Below are positions 1 to 7,909 of a DNA stretch of 64,000 nucleotides, in pieces. The stretch lies in the NCBI RefSeq assembly GCF_003813775.1, contig NZ_RPDH01000001.1, positions 2,046,001 through 2,110,000 of the forward strand, in the 5' to 3' direction. Position numbers and translations under genes: made by a program. The stretch is from Chitinophaga lutea. GTDB taxonomy: Bacteria > Bacteroidota > Bacteroidia > Chitinophagales > Chitinophagaceae. The number at the start of each line of letters is the position of its first letter. Position 1 is the first letter of the stretch. The notes under the pieces are model-generated. The model ran no database searches and had not been told where the DNA came from. It saw only the letters and a list, made by a program, of their open reading frames with translations.

Positions 1-2630
1 CGGTTGGCGATTTCTTTCGCTTCGGACTCATCTTCATACATCCGGAACTTCTCACCCGCCTGCGGAGCGCCGTTCAGGCCGAGCAGCTGTACGGGGGCGG
101 AAGGACCGGCCTTCTCCACCCGCTGGCCGCGTTCGTTGAACATGGCTTTGATCTTGCCGAAGTGCTGGCCGGATACGATGGTGTCGCCCTGTTGGAGCGT
201 ACCGTTCTGTACCAGTACGGTGGTCACGTAACCGCGGCCCTTGTCGAGGGTAGCCTCGATCACGGAGCCGGTGGCTTCGCGGTCCGGGTTGGCTTTCAGC
301 TCGAGCAGTTCGGCTTCCAGCAGTATTTTTTCAAGTAATACGTCGATGTTCAGGCCGCTTTTGGCGGAAATTTCCTGGCTCTGGTATTTACCGCCCCAGT
401 CTTCCACCAGGAGGTTCATGCCGGCCAGCTGTTCCTTGATCTTCTCGGGGTTGGCGCCGTCTTTATCTATCTTGTTGATGGCGAACACCATGGGAAGGCC
501 TGCCGCCTGGGAGTGGGAGATGGCCTCACGCGTCTGGGGCATGATGGCATCGTCCGCAGCTACCACGATCACGGCAATGTCTGCCACCTTGGCACCACGG
601 GCACGCATCGCGGTAAACGCTTCGTGACCGGGGGTATCGAGGAAGGTCAGTTTTTTACCGCTGGCGGTGGTTACCTGGTAGGCACCGATGTGCTGGGTGA
701 TACCGCCTGCTTCGCCCGCAACCACGTTGGCGCTGCGGATATAGTCGAGCAGGGAGGTTTTACCATGGTCTACGTGGCCCATGATGGTAACGATGGGTGC
801 GCGGGGCACCAGATCCGCCGGGTCGTCCACGATTTCTTCCTCGTCGTCTTCCGTAGCGTCGTCGATACCGATGAATTCCACTTCGTAGCCGAATTCGCCG
901 GCTACCAGTTCTATTACTTCCGCATCGAGGCGCTGGTTGATAGACACCATGATGCCGAGGCCCATACATTTCGAGATCACTTCCGCGAAGCTGACGTCCA
1001 TCAGGTTGGCCAGCTCGCTCACGGAAACGAATTCCGTTACCTGGAGCTTGTTGTCCGAACCTTCGCGTGCTGCTTCGCGTTCAGCTGCTTCGTGGCGTTT
1101 ATCCCTTCTGCGGCTGGCTTTGGTACTACGGCCGCCGCGGGAGTTACCGCCCAGTTTGGCCATGGTTTCCTTGATCTTATTCTGGATCTCGTTTTTATCG
1201 ATTTCTTTATCCTCCGGTTTGCGGGGTGCGTTCTGACCGTACCCGCCCTGGCCCGGCCGCTGGTCGCGGCGCTGATGCGGACGGCTGGGGCCACCTCCCG
1301 GTGCGCCGCCGGGGCCGCGGTTGCCCTGGTGACCACCCGGGCCGCGGTTGCCGCCCTGATGTCCGCCGCCGGGGCCACGGTTACCGCCGGGGTGTTGCCC
1401 GCCTCCGGGACCACGGTTGCCGCCGCCGGGGCCGCGGTTATCGCGGTTGCCGGGGTGCTGGCCCTGGGTGCGGTTGCCCGGGCCGCCTTGTCCGCCTTCT
1501 TTGGCGAACTCGCCCGGTTTGATGGGCTCCGGTTTCTTTTCTATTACGATGCGCTTGCGTTTGCGCTTTTCGTCTTTGCTATTGTTAAACCCTTTGTTGT
1601 CGCGGCGGTCCTGGGAAACCGGCAGGTCTATCTTGCCGATAACTTTGGGGCCGGTCAGCTTGGTGGCCTGGATGTTTTCGATCACTGCGTTGCTGTTGTC
1701 GTCTCCTGAATCGTCTGATGCTTCGTTGGCCTCCGGAGCAGGGGTTGGGGCGGGGCGGGGTGTTTCCACCTTCGCGGCCGGCTTTTCTTCCTGTGCGGGC
1801 GCTTTCACTTCCCTGGCGGGCTGAGGAGCGGGCTCGGCAGCTTTTTCTTCTGTTTTGGCAACAGGAGCGGGGGCTGCTTTTTCTTCTTTTTCAGGTGCTT
1901 TTTCAGCAACGGGTGCAGGCGTGGGTTCGCTGGCAGCGGGAGTTGGAGCCGGAGCGGGTTCCGGTTTCTCCTCTTCTTTTTTAGGCGCTGCTTTTTTGTT
2001 GCGGTTGGCGGCGTTGAGCGCTTCCAGGTCGATGGTGCCCATGATTTTGGGGCCATTGATGCGGGGAGCGTCCGGTTTCACCACTTCTTCCGCTTTGGCG
2101 GCCGGGGTTTCCGTTTTCGGCGCTTCCGGTGCTGGCGCGGGTTTTACTTCCGCTACAGGCTCCGGCTTGGGGGCCGGGGCTGGTTCCGGTTTAGGCTCGG
2201 GTTTCGGTTCCGGCTTTTCCGCTTTCACTTCCGGCTGGGGCGCAGGCTTGGGGGCCTCCGGTTCCGGTTGCGGCTCGGGTTTTGCGGGAGCGGCTTCCTC
2301 TTTCTTTTTGGCGGCAGCTGCATCAGCGTCGTCTTTCTCTTTCTTCTTTGCCGCCGCTTCTGCCTCTTCTTTCTCCTTCTTTTTAGCTGCGTCTAACACC
2401 GTTCCTTTGGGCAGGGCAATCTGGTCACTTTTCTTCTTGTTGGCCTTATCCTGTTGGAATTCCTGCTGCAAGGAACTGTACATCTGGGCTGTTAGACGGG
2501 CGTTAGGAGAACCGAATTCACCCATGTCGAAGCCCTTATTGGACAGGAAATCGATGAGCGTTTCCTTTCCAATATTGAATTCCTTGGCCGCAGCCAGCAA
2601 TCGCGGTGTGTTGTTTGTTACTTCAGGCAT
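1..2630 (-). CDS. infB: translation initiation factor IF-2 (3' end cut by window edge)
   Basis: GTPase that places initiator tRNA on the ribosome. The frame is open from the ATG at 2628-2630 to the window edge, giving about 876 residues with the C-terminus missing. Order: a short N-terminal IF2_N-like segment (about 1-60), a long low-complexity linker rich in Lys/Ala/Glu/Pro (about 75-370), a Gly/Arg/Asn-rich part built of GNRGPGG-like repeats (about 375-465), a second IF2_N region (near 525-570), then the G domain with GHVDHGKT (about 616-623), DTPGH and NKID (about 718), followed by the start of domain II. An in-frame ATG at 2690 would add 20 residues ([10 protein letters not shown]...). 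I prefer 2630 because [18 protein letters not shown] starts the conserved IF2_N fold. Third gene of a rimP-nusA-infB operon. Confidence 0.96.
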   Translation of the reverse strand, partial: MPEVTNNTPRLLAAAKEFNIGKETLIDFLSNKGFDMGEFGSPNARLTAQMYSSLQQEFQQDKANKKKSDQIALPKGTVLDAAKKKEKEEAEAAAKKKEKDDADAAAAKKKEEAAPAKPEPQPEPEAPKPAPQPEVKAEKPEPKPEPKPEPAPAPKPEPVAEVKPAPAPEAPKTETPAAKAEEVVKPDAPRINGPKIMGTIDLEALNAANRNKKAAPKKEEEKPEPAPAPTPAASEPTPAPVAEKAPEKEEKAAPAPVAKTEEKAAEPAPQPAREVKAPAQEEKPAAKVETPRPAPTPAPEANEASDDSGDDNSNAVIENIQATKLTGPKVIGKIDLPVSQDRRDNKGFNNSKDEKRKRKRIVIEKKPEPIKPGEFAKEGGQGGPGNRTQGQHPGNRDNRGPGGGNRGPGGGQHPGGNRGPGGGHQGGNRGPGGHQGNRGPGGAPGGGPSRPHQRRDQRPGQGGYGQNAPRKPEDKEIDKNEIQNKIKETMAKLGGNSRGGRSTKASRRRDKRHEAAEREAAREGSDNKLQVTEFVSVSELANLMDVSFAEVISKCMGLGIMVSINQRLDAEVIELVAGEFGYEVEFIGIDDATEDDEEEIVDDPADLVPRAPIVTIMGHVDHGKTSLLDYIRSANVVAGEAGGITQHIGAYQVTTASGKKLTFLDTPGHEAFTAMRARGAKVADIAVIVVAADDAIMPQTREAISHSQAAGLPMVFAINKIDKDGANPEKIKEQLAGMNLLVEDWGGKYQSQEISAKSGLNIDVLLEKILLEAELLELKANPDREATGSVIEATLDKGRGYVTTVLVQNGTLQQGDTIVSGQHFGKIKAMFNERGQRVEKAGPSAPVQLLGLNGAPQAGEKFRMYEDESEAKEIAN

Positions 2631-2720
2631 ATCGTATTCTCGTCCTTCCCGTTTAATCCCCACCAAGCGGCGGAGTAATTCTTTTAACATTTTAACAATA
2701 ACTCAAATATCTCTGCAATC

Positions 2721-2760
2721 AAAAAAGCCTACCCCATGGGAAGGTGTAGCGGCCGGCTTT
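2721..2760 (-). terminator. terminator-like hairpin between nusA and infB
   Basis: Read on the minus strand, AAAGC and CTACACC pair with GGGGTAG and GCTTT (one internal mismatch, and a 6-base bulge on the 5' side), and a run of six T follows at 2726-2721. The 5' arm overlaps the nusA stop codon. It would give partial termination before infB. A near-match -7 box (GATATTTG, 2711-2704) lies just downstream, so infB may have a second weak promoter. Confidence 0.55.
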
Positions 2761-4006
2761 ATTCTTTTTCAAATTCTTCCTGCAGGATCCTTCTCACGTC
2801 CTGTACGGTCTCCTCTTCGAGGTCTGAACGGCGTACAAGCTCTTCTGTGGTCAGATCCAGCACACTGCGGGCGGTGTCGCAACCGATACGTTTCAGTTCG
2901 TCGATCACCCACGCTTCGATTTCGTCTGCAAATTCTTCCAGATCGATATCGAATTCGGTTTGTTCCTGCTCTTCGTCGCGGAATACGTCAATTTCGTACC
3001 CGGTCAGTTCGCAGGCCAGTTTTATGTTCACGCCTTTTTTACCGATGGCCAGTGATACCTGGTCCGGTTTGAGGTAAACGGAGGCGTATTTGTTGTCGTT
3101 ATCAACGTCCATACGGCTGATGCGGGCGGGCGTGAGCGCGCGTTGTATCAGCAGCTGGATGTTGGCGGTATAGTTGATAATGTCGATGTTTTCGTTGCGC
3201 AACTCACGAACGATGCCGTGTATGCGGGAACCTTTCATGCCCACACAGGCGCCTACGGGGTCTATCCGGTCGTCGTACGACTCTACGGCCACTTTGGCCC
3301 TTTCGCCGGGCTCGCGTACGATCTTCTTGATGACGATCAGCCCGTCGAAGATTTCCGGCACCTCAATTTCAAGGAGTTTCGCCAGGAAGGAGGGATGCGT
3401 TCTGGAAAGGATAATCAGCGGGGAGTTGTTCTTCATTTCCACTTTCTTCACTACCGCCCTCACGTTTTCGCCTTTTTTGAAATAATCCGTCGGAATCTGC
3501 TCGGATTTAGGCAATATTAACTCATTCCCTTCATCATCCAATAATAAAACTTCCTTTTTCCATACCTGGTACACTTCGCCGGTTACGATCTCGCCTACAC
3601 GGTCGCCATATTTTTTCACCAGGATGTTCTTTTTCAGGTCGCCGATACGGGCGGTCAGGGTCTGTTTGGCTGCCAGGATGGCACGGCGGCCGAAATCCAT
3701 GATCTCCACTTCTTCGTAGAGGTCTTCCCCTACCTGGTAATCGGGTTCCACCAGTATAGCTTCGGAATAGGCGATCTGGGCGTTCTCGTCTTCCACGGTG
3801 CCATCTTCCACGATGGTACGGCGGCGGAGGATTTCCAGGTCACCTTTCTCGGTATTTACAATCACGTCAAAGTTCTCATCTGAGCCATATTTCTTACGCA
3901 ACAGCGTCTTGAACACATCTTCCAACACCTTCATCAACGTAGGACGGTCAATATTTTCCGCCTCCTTAAACTCGGTGAATGACTCAATCAGGTTAATACT
4001 AGCCAT
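2759..4006 (-). CDS. nusA: transcription termination/antitermination factor NusA
   Basis: RNA polymerase-binding factor that modulates pausing, termination and antitermination. At 415 residues it has the normal plan: N-terminal RNAP-binding domain (1-125), S1 domain (about 137-203), KH1 with GACVGMKGSRI (252-262), KH2 with VSLAIGKKGVNI (317-328), and one C-terminal helix-hairpin-helix unit (about 365-415). Acidic residues fill the link at 344-362. It lies 16 bases downstream of rimP, the standard bacterial order, and is followed by a terminator-like hairpin before infB. NusA could therefore influence expression of its own operon, which is an inference. Confidence 0.97.
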   Translation of the reverse strand: MASINLIESFTEFKEAENIDRPTLMKVLEDVFKTLLRKKYGSDENFDVIVNTEKGDLEILRRRTIVEDGTVEDENAQIAYSEAILVEPDYQVGEDLYEEVEIMDFGRRAILAAKQTLTARIGDLKKNILVKKYGDRVGEIVTGEVYQVWKKEVLLLDDEGNELILPKSEQIPTDYFKKGENVRAVVKKVEMKNNSPLIILSRTHPSFLAKLLEIEVPEIFDGLIVIKKIVREPGERAKVAVESYDDRIDPVGACVGMKGSRIHGIVRELRNENIDIINYTANIQLLIQRALTPARISRMDVDNDNKYASVYLKPDQVSLAIGKKGVNIKLACELTGYEIDVFRDEEQEQTEFDIDLEEFADEIEAWVIDELKRIGCDTARSVLDLTTEELVRRSDLEEETVQDVRRILQEEFEKE

Positions 4007-4022
4007 GTTCTGTTATAGTTTT

Positions 4023-4487
4023 TTAAAACACGATACACACTTTGGTGTGCTTTATTTCGGATAAATTGATATTTGTAAGTTTTATTTCTTTTTTCTTGCC
4101 GATGGTTTCCTCCAGCTGCAGCTCCGTGTCGGTGGCGCTCAGCAGCTTGCCTTCGGTGACGGTGCCGTCGAGACGGGTCACCTCTACCTTGCGGCCGATG
4201 TTTTTCACAAACTGCCGCGGTGTTTTCAAGGGTTCATCCAGTCCGGGAGAGGAAACTTCCAGGGAGAAATCATTGTCGGGGAACAGCCCGGCGGCTTCCA
4301 GCTGCGGGTATAATTGCCTGTTCAGCGATACCAGCTTGTCGATCGACGCCCCGTTATCTGCATCCACAAAGACCTTCACATTGTTTGTGGGTTTAATCCT
4401 GATATCCACCAAAAAATACTCCGGTTTGTCTGCCAGGAGCGCTTCCAGCATATCCCGGATGCTTGCTATCACTTGTTCGTTTGCCAT
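4023..4487 (-). CDS. rimP: ribosome maturation factor RimP
   Basis: Helps assemble the 30S subunit (S12 incorporation). The 154 residues match the family length. The N-terminal alpha/beta domain carries the conserved run VFVDADNGASIDKLVSLNRQ and the FSLEVSSPGLDEPLKTPRQF signature (about 75-95). The C-terminal part is a small SH3-like barrel with GRKVEVTRLDGTVTEGKL. It is the first gene of the rimP-nusA-infB operon. The start codon lies only 11 bases after the base of a hairpin with a T-rich tail, so its translation and transcription are probably linked to that leader. Confidence 0.95.
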   Translation of the reverse strand: MANEQVIASIRDMLEALLADKPEYFLVDIRIKPTNNVKVFVDADNGASIDKLVSLNRQLYPQLEAAGLFPDNDFSLEVSSPGLDEPLKTPRQFVKNIGRKVEVTRLDGTVTEGKLLSATDTELQLEETIGKKKEIKLTNINLSEIKHTKVCIVF

Positions 4488-4490
4488 ACC

Positions 4491-4523
4491 AAAAAGAAGA
4501 AGGGGACAGCTCGCGTCCCCTTC
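4491..4523 (-). terminator. terminator-like hairpin in the rimP leader (possible attenuator)
   Basis: On the minus strand GAAGGGGAC (4523-4515), loop GCGAGCT, GTCCCCTTC (4507-4499): a perfect 9-bp stem followed at once by TTCTTTTT (4498-4491) and then the rimP start codon 3 bases later. No minus-strand gene lies upstream, so it cannot simply end a previous transcript. It sits between the promoter box at 4552-4545 and rimP. Confidence 0.6.
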
Positions 4524-4544
4524 ATTTGAATCATTTTTCCACTA

Positions 4545-4552
4545 CAAAATTA
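4545..4552 (-). promoter_or_regulatory. -7 promoter box for rimP-nusA-infB
   Basis: TAATTTTG on the minus strand is a perfect match to the Bacteroidota -7 consensus TAnnTTTG, with a T-rich -33 region about 20 bases upstream. The expected start near 4540 gives a leader of about 50 bases that contains the hairpin at 4499-4523. Confidence 0.6.
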
Positions 4553-4677
4553 GCATTTATTTTCATTTTAAAAACTATTTCTTCTAAATATAACACCGCG
4601 GAAGCCCCCGCCAAGTCACATTATTTTTATTCATAATGAATCTGGAATGCGCGGAGATTAGTTTAACTTAGAGCAGC

Positions 4678-4953
4678 ATGTTTCCCAGGATAAATATGGA
4701 ACTGGCCGCCTGGGTGGCGGGCCTGGTGTACCTGGCGGCGATCGATCCGCATGCCGGCCTGCCCAGCTTCTGCCTGTTCAAACTGGCCGGTTTCAGCGGC
4801 TGCCCTGGCTGCGGGCTGGGCACCTCGGTGAGCCTGCTGCTGCACGGGGAACTGCGCGAAAGCCTCCACCATCACTGGTTAGGACTGCCAACCCTGGTGA
4901 TTTTGTGCGCACGAATCGTTCAACTCGCAAAAATTCAGTTCAGATATGAATGA
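4678..4953 (+). CDS. DUF2752 small membrane protein
   Basis: 91 residues with hydrophobic segments at about 8-24 and 68-85 and the hallmark CPGCG at 42-46 of the DUF2752 family, followed by GLGTSVSLLLHGEL (the family usually reads CPGCGLTRA.). Function unknown; the Cys pair suggests metal binding or a disulfide. The end overlaps the next gene by 8 bases, so the two are translationally coupled. DUF2752 and TM2 proteins are often neighbours in Bacteroidota. Confidence 0.8.
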   Translation: MFPRINMELAAWVAGLVYLAAIDPHAGLPSFCLFKLAGFSGCPGCGLGTSVSLLLHGELRESLHHHWLGLPTLVILCARIVQLAKIQFRYE

Positions 4954-5299
4954 CTTTTATTTCGCCATGTTGCCGGGAATGGACCATGAAGAACTGGTCT
5001 GGCTGGAAGAGCTCACCAAAAAATACGATCCCGAAACCCGGAAACGTTTCGTGATGCTGTACCAGAACCGGCGGAAAGACCCGCAGACCATCCTGATCAC
5101 CTGCCTGCTGGGTTTTGTAGGCGTCAACGGCATCCACCGCTTCCTGATGGACGAAATCCTGATGGGCATCCTGTTCCTCTTCACCGGCGGCCTCTGCCTC
5201 GTGGGCACCGTGATCGACGCGATCAATTACCGCAAGCTGGCCTGGGAGTATAACAAACAGGCGTCGATGGACATTGCCGCCATGCTCGGCAAGTTCTGA
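4946..5299 (+). CDS. TM2 domain-containing membrane protein
   Basis: 117 residues. A hydrophilic N-terminus (1-45) is followed by the TM2 domain (about 46-95): two transmembrane helices around a short turn, with GVNGIHRFLMDEILMGIL giving the conserved G..G.HRFY-like motif. Role unknown. It overlaps the DUF2752 gene by 8 bases and is probably co-transcribed with it. Just after the stop is a 7-bp hairpin (5301-5324: CGGCGAA / TTCGCCG) without a T-run. Confidence 0.82.
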   Translation: MNDFYFAMLPGMDHEELVWLEELTKKYDPETRKRFVMLYQNRRKDPQTILITCLLGFVGVNGIHRFLMDEILMGILFLFTGGLCLVGTVIDAINYRKLAWEYNKQASMDIAAMLGKF

Positions 5300-5428
5300 C
5301 CGGCGAAATACCGGCGCTTCGCCGTTGCATAGCTACCGAGGCTGATGCTTTCCCGAAAGCATTGCCGCCATTAGCCCGCCCCTTCGTTAAAGAAAGCCTA
5401 AAATAGCCCCGGAAAATAGAGATAGCGT

Positions 5429-5436
5429 TATCTTTG
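5429..5436 (+). promoter_or_regulatory. -7 promoter box for the DUF4834 gene
   Basis: TATCTTTG, a perfect TAnnTTTG match. The expected transcription start is about 5441, only about 3 bases before the ATG at 5444, so the mRNA would be almost leaderless. Confidence 0.55.
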
Positions 5437-5443
5437 TGCGATT

Positions 5444-5692
5444 ATGTTAAGGTTAATATTCTACATTTTCATAGGATGGATACTGTACAAACTGGTATTT
5501 GACTTTATCATTCCGGTATACAGGTCCACCAAACACGTGCGCCGCCAGGTGCGTGATATGCAGCAGCATATGCAGGAACAAATCCGCCAGCAACAGCAAC
5601 AACAGCAGCAGCCACAGGCGCCTCCCCGCCAGGCTGAGCCCGTGCGCCAGCGCGACAAAGGCGATTACATCGACTTTGAAGAGGTGAAATAA
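5444..5692 (+). CDS. DUF4834-type small membrane protein with a glutamine tract
   Basis: 82 residues: one N-terminal transmembrane helix (about 3-24), a basic amphipathic stretch, then a Gln-rich low-complexity tract (about 45-57, encoded by mixed CAG/CAA codons) and the conserved C-terminal end DYIDFEEVK. This pattern is that of the Bacteroidota family DUF4834; function unknown. The stop codon abuts the stop of the convergent HAD gene. The glutamine repeat may vary in length between strains. Confidence 0.75.
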   Translation: MLRLIFYIFIGWILYKLVFDFIIPVYRSTKHVRRQVRDMQQHMQEQIRQQQQQQQQPQAPPRQAEPVRQRDKGDYIDFEEVK

Positions 5693-6313
5693 TCACGATT
5701 TCCTGAACACATCCAGAATGGTCCGCGGCGGCTGCAGATGAATCGTCTGTATGCCCAGCGCTTTGGCGGCCTCCACGTTCGGCAGGGTGTCGTCGATGAA
5801 GAGGGTTTCCTCCGGACGGAGGTTATTTTCATCGAGGATCAGCTGGTACGCTTCCTTCTCCGGTTTACGCAAGCCGATGAGGTGGGAATAATAACTTTTG
5901 TCGAAGAACGCGGCTAGAGACGGGATGCCGCGGCTGCGCCCGAGTATGTTGTTGACCTCTTTGAGGTGGATAGCGTTCGTATTGCTGAGCAGATACAGGT
6001 TGTAATGCTGCCGCAGCTGCTGCAGCAACTGCAGCCTCGCTACGGGGTAATCGAGCAACATGGCGTTCCACGCGGCGATGATCTGGTCGCCGGTGACATG
6101 CCCGGGAATGTGGGGTTTGAGCTGCGCGATGAAATCTTCCTCGCTCACCTTCCCGGTTTCGAGATCCTCGAACAGGGTGTTGGCATGGAACTGCGAATAA
6201 AGCTCCGTGAAATTCCGCACCCCCAGGTCCGTAAACGCTTTATTGGTCAGCTGGTAGTCTATGTTGAGGAGCACTCCTCCGAGGTCGAAAATGATGTTTT
6301 TGATTCCTTGCAT
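5693..6313 (-). CDS. HAD superfamily phosphatase, YihX-like
   Basis: 206 residues. HAD motif I reads IIFDLGGVLLNID (Asp10 nucleophile; the second Asp of DxD is Gly, as in the YihX/epoxide-hydrolase-like branch). Motif II is LLSNTN, motif III the Lys in GLRKPEKEAYQ, motif IV LFIDDTLPNVEAA. YihX-type enzymes dephosphorylate sugar phosphates such as glucose-1-phosphate; the substrate here is not known. I choose the ATG at 6313, because the in-frame extension upstream (to 6421) is not conserved-looking and crosses the tRNA promoter region. Confidence 0.85.
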   Translation of the reverse strand: MQGIKNIIFDLGGVLLNIDYQLTNKAFTDLGVRNFTELYSQFHANTLFEDLETGKVSEEDFIAQLKPHIPGHVTGDQIIAAWNAMLLDYPVARLQLLQQLRQHYNLYLLSNTNAIHLKEVNNILGRSRGIPSLAAFFDKSYYSHLIGLRKPEKEAYQLILDENNLRPEETLFIDDTLPNVEAAKALGIQTIHLQPPRTILDVFRKS

Positions 6314-6360
6314 GGTGGCCGTAAATTGAAAAAAAACTGGCAATTTGTGGAAAAAATATT

Positions 6361-6368
6361 TACTTTTG
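6361..6368 (+). promoter_or_regulatory. -7 promoter box for the tRNA gene
   Basis: TACTTTTG matches TAnnTTTG and is followed by CCGTCCC, typical of Bacteroidota tRNA promoters. A TTTG lies at 6344-6347, but the 13-base spacing is shorter than usual. A second match (TATTTTTG, 6407-6414) lies closer to the tRNA. Confidence 0.45.
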
Positions 6369-6426
6369 CCGTCCCCTGAGAAACGGGGCCCAAAAAGTTT
6401 GTTATATATTTTTGTCCGCAAGGACC

Positions 6427-6500
6427 GGTCCTATAGCTCAGTTGGTTAGAGCATCTGACTCATAATCAGAGGGTCCCTGGTTCAAGCCCAGGTGGGACCA
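6427..6500 (+). tRNA. tRNA with CAT anticodon (Met, or Ile2 if modified)
   Basis: A full cloverleaf is visible: acceptor GGTCCTA/TGGGACC, D stem GCTC/GAGC, anticodon stem TCTGA/TCAGA with loop CTCATAA (anticodon CAT, 6461-6463), T stem CCTGG/CCAGG with TTCAAGC, and discriminator A at 6500. CCA is not encoded. It has a D stem and acceptor unlike an initiator tRNA (first pair G-C). The choice between elongator Met and lysidine-modified Ile(AUA) cannot be made by eye. Confidence 0.95.
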
Positions 6501-6506
6501 CGGAAG

Positions 6507-6540
6507 AAAGAGGTAAATCATCCTGAGTTACCTCTTTTTT
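6507..6540 (+). terminator. intrinsic terminator of the tRNA gene
   Basis: AAAGAGGTAA (6507-6516) pairs with TTACCTCTTT (6528-6537), a perfect 10-bp stem with an 11-base loop, followed by TTTATTTT. It ends the tRNA transcript. Confidence 0.85.
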
Positions 6541-6641
6541 ATTTTGCCTCACCTCACTCATCAGGATCACACAAACGACAAATCGATTTCTGCTACTTGC
6601 CTAACTCATGCAAGAATCGGGACGATCTGCGGAGAAGTGTT

Positions 6642-7109
6642 TCAAAAATCATACACCGTCACCTCCACCCCCCTTTCCACCAATTCTTCAACAATAACCG
6701 GCTCCATCATATCCCAGGTTCCGCCCGCCAGTCCGCAGCCAATCCGGGGCATATGTACACTTGCCTGAGCTTCCATAGCGAAAGCACTCACTGACATCAG
6801 CACCTCACGTACAGCATCGTACCTGATCGGCGGGTTGCCTTGTTCGTCTTTATTGATCTTATGCTGACCAAGCATATTGGCCACCCAGGTATCCGCCTCC
6901 ACCTGCACAAACTGCACTTTACCCAGGGTAAAATTCTCCCCGCTTTTATACCATGCACGATACTGGGCTTCCGGCTGCGGCCAGCGCTTCGAAATGGCCA
7001 TCACAAAACCTTTCCCCCATCCGCCGATGTCATTGCAGATGTGAACGATGATCTTGTTGCCGGTTCCTGTCGGACGCGTGGCGTCTCCTTTTACATATGT
7101 TATGCTCAT
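6642..7109 (-). CDS. macro domain protein (ADP-ribose binding, Poa1p-like)
   Basis: 155 residues, a single macro domain. Visible marks: GDATRPTG (8-15), the VHICNDIGGWGKGFV run forming the ADP-ribose pocket (21-36, with the Asn and GGWGKG loop), and PRIGCGLAGGTWDMM (about 120-134), the second phosphate-binding loop. Members of this branch bind ADP-ribose or hydrolyse ADP-ribose-1''-phosphate or ADP-ribosylated substrates. It stands alone; the nearest gene is the tRNA, transcribed convergently. No ADP-ribosyltransferase partner is seen nearby, so a toxin-antitoxin role (DarG-like) is not supported. Confidence 0.85.
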   Translation of the reverse strand: MSITYVKGDATRPTGTGNKIIVHICNDIGGWGKGFVMAISKRWPQPEAQYRAWYKSGENFTLGKVQFVQVEADTWVANMLGQHKINKDEQGNPPIRYDAVREVLMSVSAFAMEAQASVHMPRIGCGLAGGTWDMMEPVIVEELVERGVEVTVYDF

Positions 7110-7619
7110 AGTTCTGTAAAGGTGGAAATTTTATCCCTTCCGGAAAACTAAAATACTTCGGTAAATTTCATTGGGGTGCTGAATTTGCTCGAGGTACAAA
7201 TAGATGCCTCGGGGAAGATAAACAGACTCCTGCCGCGACAGGTAATTCTTCACTCCTTAAAATTACCCTCCCCCATAGTCTCCCACCAGATCCCATGCTT
7301 CCACTTCCAAAGAATACCGTCTTCTGCCAAGTTTGCGCAAGTGGAAGTCATCCTATACTTTCATCAACAGTTTTCCCCAATTCAGGCGAATTTCCAATTT
7401 ATATGTCCAAAGAGTTGATTTATGTCGTAAAGAAGCGTTTTGTGTCGCAATGTGTGGTTTATGACGCATTGAAGTAATTAAGACATACTGCATCTAAAAG
7501 AGAAGTCCTCGAATGTATGATTTAATTATATCACAAAAGGTAGACGGGAAATAAAGCTTCCTCAAAACCCTCCACCTCCCGGCATCTCCCCAAACGAGTT
7601 CTTCAGCAAAGGTTTCGAC
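7110..7619. other. 510-base stretch with no recognisable gene
   Basis: Between the macro-domain gene and the terminator of the next minus-strand genes. Open frames here are short and do not resemble known proteins. The only structure I see is the set of four direct repeats at 7398-7470. A near-match -7 box for the macro gene (TATTTTAG on the minus strand) lies about 40 bases before its start. Confidence 0.6.
7398..7470. repeat. four degenerate direct repeats at 19-20 base spacing
   Basis: TTTATATGTCC (7398), TTTATGTCGTAA (7419), TTTTGTGTCGCAA (7438) and TTTATGACGCATT (7458). The TGTC/TGAC cores start at 7404, 7423, 7443 and 7462, spacings of 19, 20 and 19 bases, so they lie on one face of the helix. 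Possible protein-binding array; no gene starts close by. Confidence 0.4.
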
Positions 7620-7664
7620 AAAAAACAATAAACAATGCCCCGAAGCGTCCTTCGGGGCATTGTT
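7620..7664 (-). terminator. strong intrinsic terminator
   Basis: AACAATGCCCCGAAG (7631-7645) and CTTCGGGGCATTGTT (7650-7664) form a perfect 15-bp stem with a CGTC loop. On the minus strand TTTATTGTTTTTTG follows. It ends the two-gene unit 8653-7673. Confidence 0.85.
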
Positions 7665-7672
7665 CGCCAACG

Positions 7673-7882
7673 CTATTTCTTATCCTTCACCACCACCTGG
7701 CAAACCGCTACTGCCGCGCTACCGGCTACGATCAGGTATCCGCCTACCCGGGAAAGTTCCACGGGCAGCAATTCCACCGATGCGGCCATGGTAGTTCCCA
7801 CGGCAATGAGCGAGAGCCCGACGGTGCGAAGTTTACGGAAGAATGGGGGCGTCTTTGACAAGATGCGGTCTTTGATTCCCAT
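7673..7882 (-). CDS. small two-helix membrane protein, unknown function
   Basis: 69 residues: basic N-terminus (MGIKDRILSKTPPFFRKLR), two hydrophobic helices (about 20-37 and 44-62) and a charged end VVKDKK. Holin-like in size and topology, but I cannot assign a family. It is the second gene of a unit with the 247-residue protein upstream (27-base gap) and is followed by a strong terminator. Such pairs occur in Bacteroidota genomes, which suggests a phage or secreted-particle origin; that is inference. Confidence 0.55.
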   Translation of the reverse strand: MGIKDRILSKTPPFFRKLRTVGLSLIAVGTTMAASVELLPVELSRVGGYLIVAGSAAVAVCQVVVKDKK

Positions 7883-7909
7883 AAAAATCCGTTTAAAGAT
7901 GAGTTGATC

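Noticed and set aside
513..3072. Long plus-strand open frames of about 400 codons over infB and nusA
   Set aside because: They are antisense to clearly conserved IF-2 and NusA, are Ala/Ser/Gly-rich from the GC-biased third codon positions, and match no family.
6642..7109. DarTG-type toxin-antitoxin system built on the macro-domain gene
   Set aside because: No ADP-ribosyltransferase gene lies beside it; the macro protein stands alone.
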